A stretch of DNA of 64,000 bases from positions 62,001 to 126,000 of the forward strand of contig CAWKNQ010000013.1 of assembly GCA_963850995.1 (NCBI GenBank). Direction: 5' to 3'. Below, piece after piece: positions 55,103 to 64,000 of the stretch. The notes beneath the pieces were generated by a model. It was not told the DNA's origin, made no database searches, and saw nothing but the letters and a program-made list of their open reading frames with translations. How positions within the stretch are numbered: the stretch's first letter is position 1; every line of letters starts with the position of its first letter. The DNA comes from Gaiellasilicea sp963850995. Its GTDB lineage: Bacteria > Actinomycetota > Thermoleophilia > Gaiellales > Gaiellaceae. Position numbers and translations under genes: made by a program.

Positions 55103-57179
55103 GCCGTCCGGGACACCATCCCGAGCCGATGGCGACGCAGACTCGCGGTTCCTGAACCGCGAGCTCTCGCTGCTCGATTACAACGCTCGTGTCCTCGCGT
55201 GCGCGGAGGACGAGTCACGGCCTGTGCTCGAGCGGGCGCGGTTCCTGGCGATCTTCAGCCGCAATCTGGACGAGTTCTTCCAGATCCGCGTGTCGGGCCT
55301 GCGCGAGCAGCTGATCGCCGGCGTCGAAGTCACGTCGCCGGACGGCATGACCCCGCGCGAGCAGCTCGACGCGATCCGGGCTCGCGCACAGGCGCTCGTC
55401 GCGCGCCAACTGCAGGTGTTCGAGAAGCGCGTGCGTCCCCAACTGCGCACCGACGGTCTCCGGATCATGGACTGGGCCGACCTCAAGAAGGCACAGCGGG
55501 ATGAGCTCGAGGAGGTGTTCGACAAACAGGTGTTCCCTGTTCTGACCCCGCTCGCCGTCGACCCTGCGCATCCGTTTCCGTACATCTCGGATCTCTCCCT
55601 CAACCTCGCCGTCGTCGTTCGCGACCCGGAGACGGGGGTTCGGCGGTTCGCGCGCGTCAAGGTCCCGCCGGGGCTTCCGCGCTTCCTGAAGCTGTCCGGC
55701 CAGCGGCGGTTCATCCCGCTCGAGCAAGTGATCGCGGCGCACCTCGACCGGCTCTTTCCGGGCATGAAGATCGTCGAGCGCCACCCCTTCCGGGTCACGC
55801 GCGACGCGGACGTCGAAATCGAGGTCGACGAGGCGGACGATCTCCTCGTCACGCTCGAATCGCTGCTGCGCGGCCGCCAACGGAGCCCCGAGGCAGTGCG
55901 CCTCGAGGTGACGGCGTCGATGCCGCAGCGTCTTCGCTCAATCCTCCTGCGCGAGCTGCGTCTGACGCCATCCGAGCTCTACGTCTGCGACGGGCTGCTC
56001 GACCTCGGCGCCCTCTGGTCGCTGACGGAGTGGAAGCCGCCCGCACGTCGGGTGCCGCGCGCGAACAAGGTCGCACCGCCCGACCTCAGCGCGCGGCTTT
56101 CGAAGCCGTTCGACATCCTCTCGACATTGCGCGAGCGTGACGTCCTCGTCCATCACCCATACGACCCGTTCGCGACCTCGGTCGAGGCCTTTGTCGATCA
56201 GGCTGCCGACGACCCGGATGTGCTCGCGATCAAGCAGACGATCTACCGCACATCAGCCGAGGGCGAGGCCCCCGTAGTTCGCTCGCTCGTGCACGCAGCA
56301 GCGACCGGAAAAGAGGTCGTTGCCCTCGTCGAGCTCACCGCTCGCGGCGACGAGGAGGCGAACATCGCGTGGGCGCGGACACTGGAGAAAGCGGGGGTTC
56401 ATGTCGTGTACGGCGTCGTCGGCCTGAAGACGCACGCGAAGAACGTCCTCGTCGTTCGCAACGAGGGCGGCAAGATCCGTCGGTACTGCCACGTGGGCAC
56501 GGGGAACTACAACCCGGAGACGGCAAGGACCTACGAGGACGTGGGCCTCCTCTCGAGCGATCCGCAGCTCTGTGCGGACATAGCCGGACTCTTCAACCGC
56601 TTGACCGGCTATTCGACCGGAAACGGCTTTCGCCGGATTCTCGTCGCACCGGAGACCCTACGCACCAGGCTGCTCGAGCTGATTCGCGCCGAGGCGGACG
56701 CGCCCGACGGCCGGATCGTGCTGAAGATGAACAGCCTCGTCGACTCGGAGATGATCGATGCCCTCTACGAGGCGTCGGCAAGAGGAGCAGAGATCGACCT
56801 GATCGTCCGGGGCATCTGCTGCCTCCGCCCCGGTGTGAAGGGGTTGTCCGAGCGGATCCGCGTTCGCTCCATCGTCGGCCGCTATCTCGAGCATTCGCGG
56901 ATCTTCCAGTTCGGCAGCGACGAGCGAGCCCAGTACTACATCGCCTCGGCCGACCTGATGCCGCGGAACCTCGATCGCCGCGTCGAGTGCGTCGCGCCGG
57001 TCACCGACCCCGAGTTGACGGCCCGGTTGGCCGAGATCCTGTCGGTCAACCTCGCGGACGACGTGCTCGCCTGGGAGCTCCTACCCGACGGATGGCGCAA
57101 GGTGAAGACCAAGGCCGGGGTAAATGCCCACGAGCGCCTGCAGGAGCTCGCCGACGCGCGTGCCCTTGTTGGTGCCTAG
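55071..57179 (+). CDS. ppk1: Polyphosphate kinase 1
   Basis: The 702-residue enzyme starts with RFLNRELSLLDYNARVLACA and carries ILSTLRERDVLVHHPYDPFA, IKQTIYRTSAEGEAPVVRSL and the histidine regions KTHAKNVLVVRNEGG and CHVGTGNYNPETARTYEDVG. It makes polyphosphate from ATP through a phosphohistidine. The N, head and two PLD-like domains are complete. It is between two CYTH-domain genes. Confidence 0.96.
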   Translation: MEKTELQQPPEPSGTPSRADGDADSRFLNRELSLLDYNARVLACAEDESRPVLERARFLAIFSRNLDEFFQIRVSGLREQLIAGVEVTSPDGMTPREQLDAIRARAQALVARQLQVFEKRVRPQLRTDGLRIMDWADLKKAQRDELEEVFDKQVFPVLTPLAVDPAHPFPYISDLSLNLAVVVRDPETGVRRFARVKVPPGLPRFLKLSGQRRFIPLEQVIAAHLDRLFPGMKIVERHPFRVTRDADVEIEVDEADDLLVTLESLLRGRQRSPEAVRLEVTASMPQRLRSILLRELRLTPSELYVCDGLLDLGALWSLTEWKPPARRVPRANKVAPPDLSARLSKPFDILSTLRERDVLVHHPYDPFATSVEAFVDQAADDPDVLAIKQTIYRTSAEGEAPVVRSLVHAAATGKEVVALVELTARGDEEANIAWARTLEKAGVHVVYGVVGLKTHAKNVLVVRNEGGKIRRYCHVGTGNYNPETARTYEDVGLLSSDPQLCADIAGLFNRLTGYSTGNGFRRILVAPETLRTRLLELIRAEADAPDGRIVLKMNSLVDSEMIDALYEASARGAEIDLIVRGICCLRPGVKGLSERIRVRSIVGRYLEHSRIFQFGSDERAQYYIASADLMPRNLDRRVECVAPVTDPELTARLAEILSVNLADDVLAWELLPDGWRKVKTKAGVNAHERLQELADARALVGA

Positions 57180-57186
57180 CGCGATC

Positions 57187-58674
57187 ATGGCCGAGCTCGA
57201 AGTCAAGCTCGGAGCAGGTCCCTCGTTTCGTCTGCCCGCGTTCGAGGGCGTCAGTGAGGGTGTGTTCGCGGAGACGGAACCGGATCGCAAGGTGTCGGCG
57301 ACGTACCTCGACACGGACGACCTCCGGCTTACGCGCTGGGGTGTCAGCCTCCGCCACCGTACGAGCGACGGCTGGACGGTGAAGCTGCCGCAGACGAGCG
57401 ACGGAAGGATGCTGGTGCGGGAGGAGTACTTGTTCGCGGGGGCTTCCAGGCGACCGCCCACGGAAGCCGTCGATCTCCTCCGCGCGTTCGTCCGTAACGC
57501 GACTCTCCGGCCGCAGGTCCGGCTGAGAACGGTCAGGCGGCGGACGGCACTGCGCGACGGCGAAGGACGCCTCGTTGCCGACGTCGTCGACGACGACGTC
57601 GCGATCCTCGACGGCCGCAGGATTGCAGCGCGGTTCCGGGAGCTCGAGGTCGAGACCGACGACGAGACCCACCTCCCGCTGCTGGACCTCGTCATCGCTC
57701 ACTTGCAGGAGAACGGCGCCGGCCCGCCCGACCCGACGCCCAAGGTCGTTCGCGCCCTCGGACCGCGGGCGTCGCAGGCGCCGGAGATCTCAGTGGCTGT
57801 GCTGGCCGGCGAGGCGACTATTGCTGACGTCGTTCGACGCGCGATTGCCGCCTCGGTCGACAGGCTGATCCGCCACGACCCGGTCGTTCGACTGGACGCG
57901 GACCTCGAAGGCGTTCACCAGGCGCGTGTCGCAACGCGGCGCCTGCGCTCCGACCTGCGCACCTTCGGCTCCGTCCTCGACCCGGAGTGGGCGCAACGGC
58001 TTCGTGGCGAGCTCGGGTGGCTCGCCGAGAGCCTCGGAACCGTGAGGGACAACGACGTGTTGCTCGCGAGGATGCGCAAGCGCGCGTCCCGGCTGCCGGA
58101 GGAAGACGGCGGCGGTGCGAGCCGTGTGCTGGCGGACCTCGAGACGGCACGCGGCCGGTCGTACGAAGAGCTGCTGACGAGGCTCCGCAGCGAGCGCTAC
58201 CTTGCGCTCCTCGACCAGCTGATCGAGGCGGCCAATGCGCCCGGCCTCCTGCCGGGGTCCGACGAGGCCGCCGCAGCCGCGCTGCCACTGCTCGTCCGTG
58301 AGCCGCTGCGGACCCTGGCGAAACAAGTCTCGGCGCTCGGTGACCAACCCACCGACGATGAGCTTCACGCCATCCGGCTCCGGACGAAACGCTCTCGTTA
58401 CGCCGCCGAGGCCGTAGCGCCCGTGGTCGGGAAGCGCGCCCGGGCAGTTGCAGCAGCGTCGGCCGATCTCCAGGACGTCCTCGGGGAGCACCAGGATGCG
58501 GTGGTCGCGGAGCAGTGGTTGAGAGAATGGGTGCGCGGGACCCGGTCGGTGTCCGCCGCGTTCGTCGCAGGAGAGCTGGCCGGCCTCGAGCGGGCGGCTG
58601 CCGAACGGGCACGCGCCCGCTGGCCCAAGGCCTGGAAGAAGCTTTCGGCGACTCGACCTCGAGCGTGGACCTGA
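57187..58674 (+). CDS. CYTH-CHAD domain protein
   Basis: The 495-residue protein has an N-terminal CYTH domain (ELEVKLGAGPSFRLPAFEGV to about residue 190) and a C-terminal CHAD domain (about 215-490). The CHAD has the histidine-rich opening VHQARVATRRLRSDLRTFGS and IRLRTKRSRYAAEAVAP. CHAD domains bind polyphosphate, so the protein may hydrolyse or sense it. ATG 57187 begins just 7 nt after the ppk1 stop; a longer frame from 57124 is possible. Confidence 0.85.
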   Translation: MAELEVKLGAGPSFRLPAFEGVSEGVFAETEPDRKVSATYLDTDDLRLTRWGVSLRHRTSDGWTVKLPQTSDGRMLVREEYLFAGASRRPPTEAVDLLRAFVRNATLRPQVRLRTVRRRTALRDGEGRLVADVVDDDVAILDGRRIAARFRELEVETDDETHLPLLDLVIAHLQENGAGPPDPTPKVVRALGPRASQAPEISVAVLAGEATIADVVRRAIAASVDRLIRHDPVVRLDADLEGVHQARVATRRLRSDLRTFGSVLDPEWAQRLRGELGWLAESLGTVRDNDVLLARMRKRASRLPEEDGGGASRVLADLETARGRSYEELLTRLRSERYLALLDQLIEAANAPGLLPGSDEAAAAALPLLVREPLRTLAKQVSALGDQPTDDELHAIRLRTKRSRYAAEAVAPVVGKRARAVAAASADLQDVLGEHQDAVVAEQWLREWVRGTRSVSAAFVAGELAGLERAAAERARARWPKAWKKLSATRPRAWT

Positions 58675-58726
58675 GCAGAGGCGTCGTCGGCGACCGCGAG
58701 CCCGTCCTTCGCCGCAAAGCATCCTC

Positions 58727-59194
58727 GTGACATCGGTCCTCTACTTGATCCGCCACGCGAAGGCAGGTCATCGCGAACAGTCGAGCGAGCCGGATCATCT
58801 CCGGCCGCTCACCAAAGCGGGGCGTCGCCAGGCGGACGCGCTCGTCGACCAGTTCGAAGGCGTGTCTCTCTCGCGCCTGCTCTCGAGCTCGCACGTGCGC
58901 TGCGTGCAAACGCTCGAGCCGTTGGCCCGGTCGCGGGGGCTCCCGGTCGAGGCTGCCGACGAGCTCGTAGAGGGCGCAGCCGTTGAAGAGACCGTCGCGC
59001 TGATGCTCGCAGTCTCCGCCGACGGCCCAGCGGCACTGAGCACGCACGGCGACGTCGTTCAGAACGTCCTCGGCGAGCTCAAGCGCCGCCGCGTCCCGCT
59101 CGACGGACCACTCGAAGCCCGGAAAGGCTCGACATGGGTTCTCGATGTGTCGAAGGGCGATTTCGTCGGCGCCCGTTACATGCCGCCTCCGTAG
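58727..59194 (+). CDS. SixA-like histidine phosphatase
   Basis: The 155-residue protein opens SVLYLIRHAKAGHREQSSEP, with the RH motif at 9-10, and ends its core at LSTHGDVVQNVLGELK (catalytic second His). Family members remove phosphate from phosphohistidine or small phosphate compounds. It follows the CHAD gene by 52 nt and closes the polyphosphate operon. GTG 58727 is the start. Confidence 0.85.
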   Translation: MTSVLYLIRHAKAGHREQSSEPDHLRPLTKAGRRQADALVDQFEGVSLSRLLSSSHVRCVQTLEPLARSRGLPVEAADELVEGAAVEETVALMLAVSADGPAALSTHGDVVQNVLGELKRRRVPLDGPLEARKGSTWVLDVSKGDFVGARYMPPP

Positions 59195-59223
59195 CCCGCG
59201 GTGTTCCAGCCGCCGAGAGTCGC

Positions 59224-59263
59224 CCGGCAGGCGAATCTCACCCGGGACTACGCTTGTAGACGC
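59224..59263 (+). repeat. Partial copy of the tmRNA gene
   Basis: These 40 nt match 52229-52269 inside ssrA at about 36 of 41 positions with one gap. The last 22 nt (59242-59263) are identical to 52248-52269. The match stops before the 3'-terminal 47 nt of ssrA. Orientation is the same as ssrA. The interval between the two copies holds SulP, the CYTH gene, ppk1, the CHAD gene and the phosphatase. It looks like an integration scar, though no integrase is present. Confidence 0.6.
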
Positions 59264-59311
59264 GGTGGCGCCGTTCGGGCCGCCGTCGACTCTGCGCCGT
59301 ACGATTTTGTG

Positions 59312-59821
59312 GTGAGGGCAGCGCTCGTACTCGCGTCGACGCTGGCGGTCGCCGGCGCGGCAACCGCTGGGCTCAGCTCCCCTGCGCGGGTCACGCTGGA
59401 CGGTGTCGGCGGCGCGCGGCCCGGGATGGACGTCGCGGCGGTGTCAACTGCGTGGGGCGTGACCCTGCGGCCCAACTACGAGGTACGGCCGACGTGCGGT
59501 ACCGCAAGCATCGAGCGGGCGGGGCTGGTCGGGCAGGCGATCTTCATGCCGCGCGGGCGGTTCGGCGCCGTCTTCTTCCGAAAGGGCGCCGTCACGGGTA
59601 GAGGCATACGGATCGGGTCGACACTCGCGCAGCTGCGGCGTGCCTACCCGTTGCTCAGCTCCCGGCCGGATCGATACATCCACGGAGGTCGCAACTACTT
59701 TCTACGTCGCGCACGCGCCCCGCACTGGGAGCTGCGCATCGACGTGAGCCCGGCGAAGCGAGTGACGCAGATCGCGTTCGGCGAGCGCGCGTCAGTACGT
59801 CTCGACGAAGGCTGCGCCTAA
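59312..59821 (+). CDS. Small secreted protein, uncharacterised
   Basis: From GTG 59312 (or 59309), 169 residues include a signal peptide (about 1-20, LVLASTLAVAGAATAG) and a domain with VTLDGVGGARPGMDVAAVST and IRIGSTLAQLRRAYPLLSSR. The second pattern resembles repeated SmpA/OmlA-like or bacterial-clip units, but I cannot assign a family. The open frame back to 59201 would pass through the tmRNA fragment and is rejected. The protein would be exported. Confidence 0.6.
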   Translation: MRAALVLASTLAVAGAATAGLSSPARVTLDGVGGARPGMDVAAVSTAWGVTLRPNYEVRPTCGTASIERAGLVGQAIFMPRGRFGAVFFRKGAVTGRGIRIGSTLAQLRRAYPLLSSRPDRYIHGGRNYFLRRARAPHWELRIDVSPAKRVTQIAFGERASVRLDEGCA

Positions 59822-59940
59822 GAGGTGGCGGACGCTTAATGGGTTGATCCGGGCCGCGACGTTTCTCAGCGTCAGGTCGTCGCGGCGGGAGCGACGTCGA
59901 TGCTGTCGCGAGGCGCCTGACCCCGTCAGCCGCGGCGCAA

Positions 59941-59957
59941 TGCAAAATGCGTTTGCA
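59941..59957. promoter_or_regulatory. Inverted repeat near the protease promoter
   Basis: TGCAAA-ATGCG-TTTGCA is a perfect 6-bp inverted repeat that ends 7 nt before the -35 box. It could be an operator for a repressor or activator. Confidence 0.4.
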
Positions 59958-59964
59958 AAGCGTC

Positions 59965-59993
59965 TTGACCTCGGCGTGCAGGCCGGTTACGTT
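59965..59993 (+). promoter_or_regulatory. Sigma-70-like promoter of the S8 protease gene
   Basis: TTGACC at 59965-59970, a 17-nt spacer, then TACGTT at 59988-59993. It lies 53 nt before ATG 60047. This is the best promoter match I saw in the window. Confidence 0.6.
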
Positions 59994-60046
59994 TCAGCGC
60001 GCGCGGCGTCGGGGTGGCGTCGCCGGGGCCTACAGGGGAGGCAGCC

Positions 60047-63000
60047 ATGTTCGGACGGTTCGCTCCGGGACCGCGTCCCGCAGCGTTTCTCATCGCGTTC
60101 CTGATCGCGCTCGGCGTCGTAGCCGCCGGGCCGGCGGGGGGCGCATCCGGCGAGGCGGAGCTCGTCCGCGTCGTCGTCGAGTTCGACGACCCGCCGCTCG
60201 CCTCCTACCGGGACACGTTGCCCGGGTTGAAAGGCGTCAAGGCAGCGAAGACAGACAAGGGTCACGTCGACGTCGAGGCGCCCGCAAGCCGCGCCTACCT
60301 CGCGCACCTCGGCAAGAAGCACAAGGACTTCGAGGAGCTGCTCCGCGCCGCGGCGCCGGACGTTGCGGTGCAGTGGCACTACGACACCGCCTTCAACGGT
60401 GTGGCGGTCGAGGTGCCGCGCGACCTGATCGACAGGATTCGCAGCCTTCCGGACGTCGCCTCGGTCACCGAGACGTACGAGCTCGAGCCGGAGCTCGACG
60501 AGAGCCGGGCGCTCATCGGCCTCCAGACGCTCTGGCAGTCGCTGCCCTCGACACCGCTCGGGGCCGGCGAGGGCTTGCGCGTCGCGCTGATCGACTCGGG
60601 CGTGAACGCGCAGCACCCGTTCTTCAACGCGACCGGCTTCACGGCTCCCGCGGGATACCCGAAGGCGCAGCGCGTGGCCGGCGGCGTGCGCACCGACCTC
60701 CCGCTCGCGACGTATGCGAGCAACAAGGTCATCGTCGCGAACGTCTACCCCTACCCGGGCAACACGACGGCGACGCCGTGGGGGCCGGGCTCGCTCCACG
60801 GGACGCACGTCGCCGGGATCATGGCGGGCAACAACGCGACCTGGAGCTACACGTCCGGCCCGGCCACGTTCCCGCTGCAGTTCTCGGGCATGGCGCCGGG
60901 CGCGTACGTCATGAGCTATCGCCTCGACGGTGACTCGGCAGAGTTTCTCGCCGCGATCGAGGACGTCGTCGCGGACGAGGCGGACGCGCTCAACATCAGC
61001 CTCGGCCACAGCCGGTGGCTGACGACTGATCCGGCGCACGACCCGATCCGGGACGCTCTCGACGCCGCAGTGGACGCCGGCGTGATCGTCGCGGCGTCGT
61101 CGGGCAACGCCGGCGCAAACGGCGACACCAGCATCACCGGCTCCTGGAAGCTGAGCCCGAAGGTGATCACCGTCGCGAACAGCTCGCACGCGCGGGTGTT
61201 CTCGAACGCGGTCACGGTCACTGGGCCCGGGACGGTGCCGGCGGCGCTCAAGGGCCGCCCGGGCGTCCCCGGCGGCGCGCCCATGCCGCCGATCGGCTCG
61301 ACGATCTCGGGTGAGTACGTCGTCGCGGCGGGAGGCATCGGCGGCAACGCGGGCGAGGCGTGCACCGCCTTCCCGGCAGGCTCGCTCGCCGGCAAGATCG
61401 CGCTCGTCGCGCGCGGCACGTGCACGTTCGACATGAAGAAGGCCAGCGTCATGGCGGGCGGTGCCGTCGCCATGATCGTCCACAACAACGGCCCGGACGC
61501 CCCGATCTCGATGGGCGGCATCACCGCCCCGGCGATCCCCGGCGTGATGGTCACCCTCGCGGACGGACGCGCGCTCGTCACGTGGGCGAACGCGAACCCG
61601 ACCCCACGGTCAACATCGAGGGCCCGCTCGCGCGGCTCACCTCGGGCTGGCCGGACGTGGTCGCGGCCTCGAGCAGCCGCGGCCCGGCGCTGACGATGGG
61701 CATCAAGCCCGACATCGCCGCTCCGGGCTCGAGCGTCCTCTCGTCGGTCGTGAACGACACGACGGGCGCGGTCGATCCGGCCGGGCTCTTCGAGCAGGTC
61801 AGCGGCACGTCGATGGCGACGCCCCACATCACCGCGCTCGCCGCGCTGACGAAGGCGAAGCATCCGACGTGGACGCCGGCACAGGTGAAGAGCGCGCTGC
61901 TCAACACCGCCAGCACCTCGATGTCGCTCGACCTCGAGGGCAACATCCCCGCGCTCGCAAAGCACCGCGGCGCCGGTCGCGTCAACGCGGCTCGGCTGGC
62001 GGATCCGCAGCTGACGTTCGATCAGCCGAGCGTCTCGTTCGGGCGCGTGCCCGCCGGCGAGACGGGTCGCGTCACGATCACGGCGACCGACATGCGTGAG
62101 AGCGGCGGAACGACGGGCTACTCGCTCAACGTCCGCCAGGTCGTCGGCAACGCGTCGGTGGCGCTCACGCCGACGCCGACGTTCACGACCACTCCGGCCG
62201 GCAGCGCGACGTTCAACGTCGACCTGGCGACCGCCGGTGCCCCGGCAGGCGACTACGAGGGCTTCCTCGAGGTCACCGGCGGCGGCCAGACGTACACGGT
62301 CCCGTACTTCGTCCGCATCCAGGATCCGTCCGTCGCGAAGGACGTCCTCCTGATCGACTGGGATCGCAACCTCGGAGCCGACTTCCGGCCGGTCTACACG
62401 GCCGCGCTGACGGGGCTCGGCCTGAGCTTCGACGTCTTCGACGGCGGAACCGCTACGGCGGGCAACCCAGGGCCGACGTTCGCGCAGCTCCAGAACTACC
62501 GCTCGGTGGTCTTCTTCACCGGGAACAACCTGACGAGCTGGGCGAACGCGCACGTCGGCGGGTCGTTCCCGCTCCAGGACTTCCTGGTCGCGGGCGGGAA
62601 GATCGTCATGAGCGGGCAGGACTTCAACTCGCAGGTCAGCTACAACCAGAACGTCGGGAGCGATTGGTTGTTCGCCTCGATGGCGGGGTGGATCACCGGG
62701 GCCGAACGGGCCGCTCCCCCGGCCTGCACGATCACGCGCAGCGACCGTGACTTCTACGGCACGGGGGCAGCGAACCCGACCACGGCGGTGCTCGAGACGG
62801 CGTTCACGCTGTTCGGCCGAACCGGTGACGTGAGCACGAACATGAGCGGCAACGGGGCCGGCAACCAGCGGTTCCCGGACGCAGCACGCACGCTGAGGAC
62901 GTCCGACGCGCTCGACCAGTGCGTCGAGTCGTTCAACGCCGCCCAGTACGAAACGCACGCTCGCGTGCTCGGCGACTACACCACGACGAGGAAGGACGGC

Positions 63001-63453
63001 GTCGCGATCAGCCGCCTGACCTCGAGCGTGGCGACGGGCGTCGCGGGCGATCCGACTCTGGCCCAGCTCGAGCCGCTCGTGACGTGGAACGCCGCTCTGC
63101 TCCACGTCGGGCTCGAGGGCCTGAACGCGAACCGCGGCAGCCTGACGCCGCAGACGGCGCTCGGGCTCCTGTACGACTTCGTCGCCGACAGCGTTGCGGT
63201 GTCGGTCACGCACAAGGTGACGGCCGATCGCGTCGCGTTCGTCGCGCAGGCATCGTCGGCGCGTGGCGCCGCGATCACGAAGTACCGTTGGGACTTCGGC
63301 GACGGGTCGCCGATCGTCGAGACCACGACGCCGTCCGTCAAGCACGAGTACGGCAAGGGCTCGCGCGGGACGTACATCGTGCACGTCGAGGCCGTGAACG
63401 ACCTGACGCGCACGGGCGTCGCGACGGCGACGGTCACGATCAAGCGGCACTAG
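60047..63453 (+). CDS. Secreted S8 (subtilisin-like) serine protease, one-base deletion
   Basis: The protein of about 1135 residues has a signal peptide (1-31), an inhibitor-like propeptide (about 38-150) and the catalytic triad Asp183 (VALIDSGVN), His254 (HGTHVAGIMAG) and about Ser589 (SGTSMATPHITALAAL). A PA domain sits between the His and Ser parts (CTAFPAGSLAGKIALVARGT). A fibronectin-like region follows, then a PKD-like domain at the C-terminus (YRWDFGDGSP). The frame shifts at about 61600, where one base is missing (NANP then DPTVNIEGP). ATG 60047 has AGGGGAGG upstream. It is secreted and probably degrades extracellular protein. Confidence 0.88.
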
Positions 63454-63464
63454 CGACAAGCGCA

Positions 63465-63494
63465 CGAGGAGGGGGCCGCGCGGCCCCCTCCTCG
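63465..63494. terminator. Bidirectional terminator hairpin
   Basis: A perfect 13-bp stem CGAGGAGGGGGCC/GGCCCCCTCCTCG encloses GCGC. It lies between the convergent protease and cupin genes. There is no long T-run, as is common in GC-rich actinobacteria. Confidence 0.75.
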
Positions 63495-63501
63495 TCGTCG
63501 G

Positions 63502-63993
63502 CTACTCCGGAAGCCAGCCGTCGCGGTACGCGGTCGGCTCGCGGGGCGGTACGCCGGCGTACGCGACGCCGCCGTCCGTCGTGTCCTCCTCGACGCTCGC
63601 TCCGTGGCGCTTCGCGAGCTCGTCGGCGGGGAAGCCGAGCTCGTCGCGCTCGCGTGCGCCGACGGCGATCACGAGGCACGGACCGCTCCCTGCCCCGACG
63701 ATCACGTGCTTCGTGCCCGGCGGGCAGTGGACGAAGTCCCACGCGCGCAGTTGCCGCTCGTTGCCTTCGACGATCAGCACTGCCTCGCCCGAGACGACGA
63801 GAAAGGTCTCCTGATCGGCCTCCCGGTGGTACATCGCCATCGGCTCGCCCGGCGCGAGCACGAACGGATTGATCCCGAGCTGGTCGGACTCGCGACGCCG
63901 GCCTTCGAAGTCGTCGGCGACGACGCAGACGGCGCCGCGGCCGTCGGCGTGACGCCACTCTGCGTCGCGCATGTTGAGGACATACCAGCCCAC
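63502..63993 (-). CDS. Cupin-domain protein
   Basis: The 163-residue protein has cupin motif 1 in PGEPMAMYHREADQETFLVV (about 48-67, with metal ligands His and Glu) and motif 2 in HCPPGTKHVIVGAG. The C-terminal 50 residues are charged and variable. I start at GTG 63993; ATG 63972 would also serve, and a start beyond the window edge is not excluded. The enzyme or binding role is unknown. Confidence 0.75.
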   Translation of the reverse strand: MGWYVLNMRDAEWRHADGRGAVCVVADDFEGRRRESDQLGINPFVLAPGEPMAMYHREADQETFLVVSGEAVLIVEGNERQLRAWDFVHCPPGTKHVIVGAGSGPCLVIAVGARERDELGFPADELAKRHGASVEEDTTDGGVAYAGVPPREPTAYRDGWLPE

Positions 63994-64000
63994 GCCCGTC

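Noticed and set aside
59201..59311. N-terminal extension of the small secreted protein over the tmRNA fragment
   Set aside because: The signal peptide begins at 59312; the extension reads through the tmRNA-like sequence and is Arg-rich.
60916..63465. 849-codon minus-strand frame opposite the protease
   Set aside because: Shadow of the S8 coding sequence; no recognisable domain, and it crosses the terminator stem.

Overview
The window is about 64 kb of very GC-rich, densely packed chromosomal DNA. Codon choice, frequent GTG/TTG starts, start/stop overlaps and gene content (Eis-type acetyltransferases, a secA-prfB-ftsEX-smpB-ssrA backbone, PPK1 with CYTH/CHAD partners, LemA/DUF2207, small proteins typical of soil lineages) point to a deep-branching actinobacterium. 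Class Thermoleophilia (Gaiellales/Solirubrobacterales-like) is my best guess. That assignment is inference, because no rRNA gene lies in the window. I saw no CRISPR array, insertion sequence, transposase or integrase.

Layout. 1-4.4 kb: end of a UvrD/PcrA helicase, two tandem Eis-like acetyltransferases, a DUF4126 membrane protein, two tandem secreted M23 peptidases and tRNA-Val(GAC) with a terminator. 4.4-5.76 kb: no intact gene; broken pieces of at least four or five unrelated genes lie end to end. 5.76-10.3 kb: alpha/beta hydrolase, HTH-DUF2087 regulator, aquaporin, a proline-rich surface protein, a small basic protein and a CBS-pair protein. 10.4-21.5 kb: translation block (thrS, infC-rpmI-rplT, rRNA methyltransferase, pheS-pheT) interrupted on the minus strand by DUF2207/LemA and two methyltransferases. 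21.5-24.7 kb: amidase, cupredoxin-like protein, YihY protein, an uncharacterised protein and a small PRC-barrel-like protein. 24.7-30.2 kb: 2-oxoacid dehydrogenase operon (E1a, E1b, E2, VOC, GNAT, E3). 30.4-39.9 kb: aminotransferase, LCP ligase, UDP-sugar dehydrogenase, two nucleotidyltransferases, cupin, MerR regulator, ahcY and mtnA: an envelope-polysaccharide and methyl-cycle stretch. 39.9-52.3 kb: comF, hpf, secA, prfB with a programmed frameshift, ftsE, ftsX, a SUV3-like helicase, a SemiSWEET-like protein, smpB and tmRNA, a block devoted to ribosome rescue, secretion and division. 52.3-59.2 kb: SulP transporter and a polyphosphate module (CYTH, PPK1, CYTH-CHAD, SixA). This segment is bounded at its far end by a 40-nt partial copy of the tmRNA gene. 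59.3-64 kb: a small secreted protein, a large subtilisin-like protease with its own promoter, and a cupin protein.

Several normally essential or well-conserved genes (thrS twice, pheT, a methyltransferase, an uncharacterised ORF, the S8 protease) are each broken by a single-base indel that otherwise leaves the full protein readable. The simplest reading is residual sequencing or assembly error, in contrast to the true recoding site in prfB. The most interesting biology is the tmRNA-derived repeat bounding the polyphosphate segment, the polyphosphate module itself, the SUV3-like helicase among RNA-quality genes, the unusual tmRNA tag and the pseudogene graveyard.
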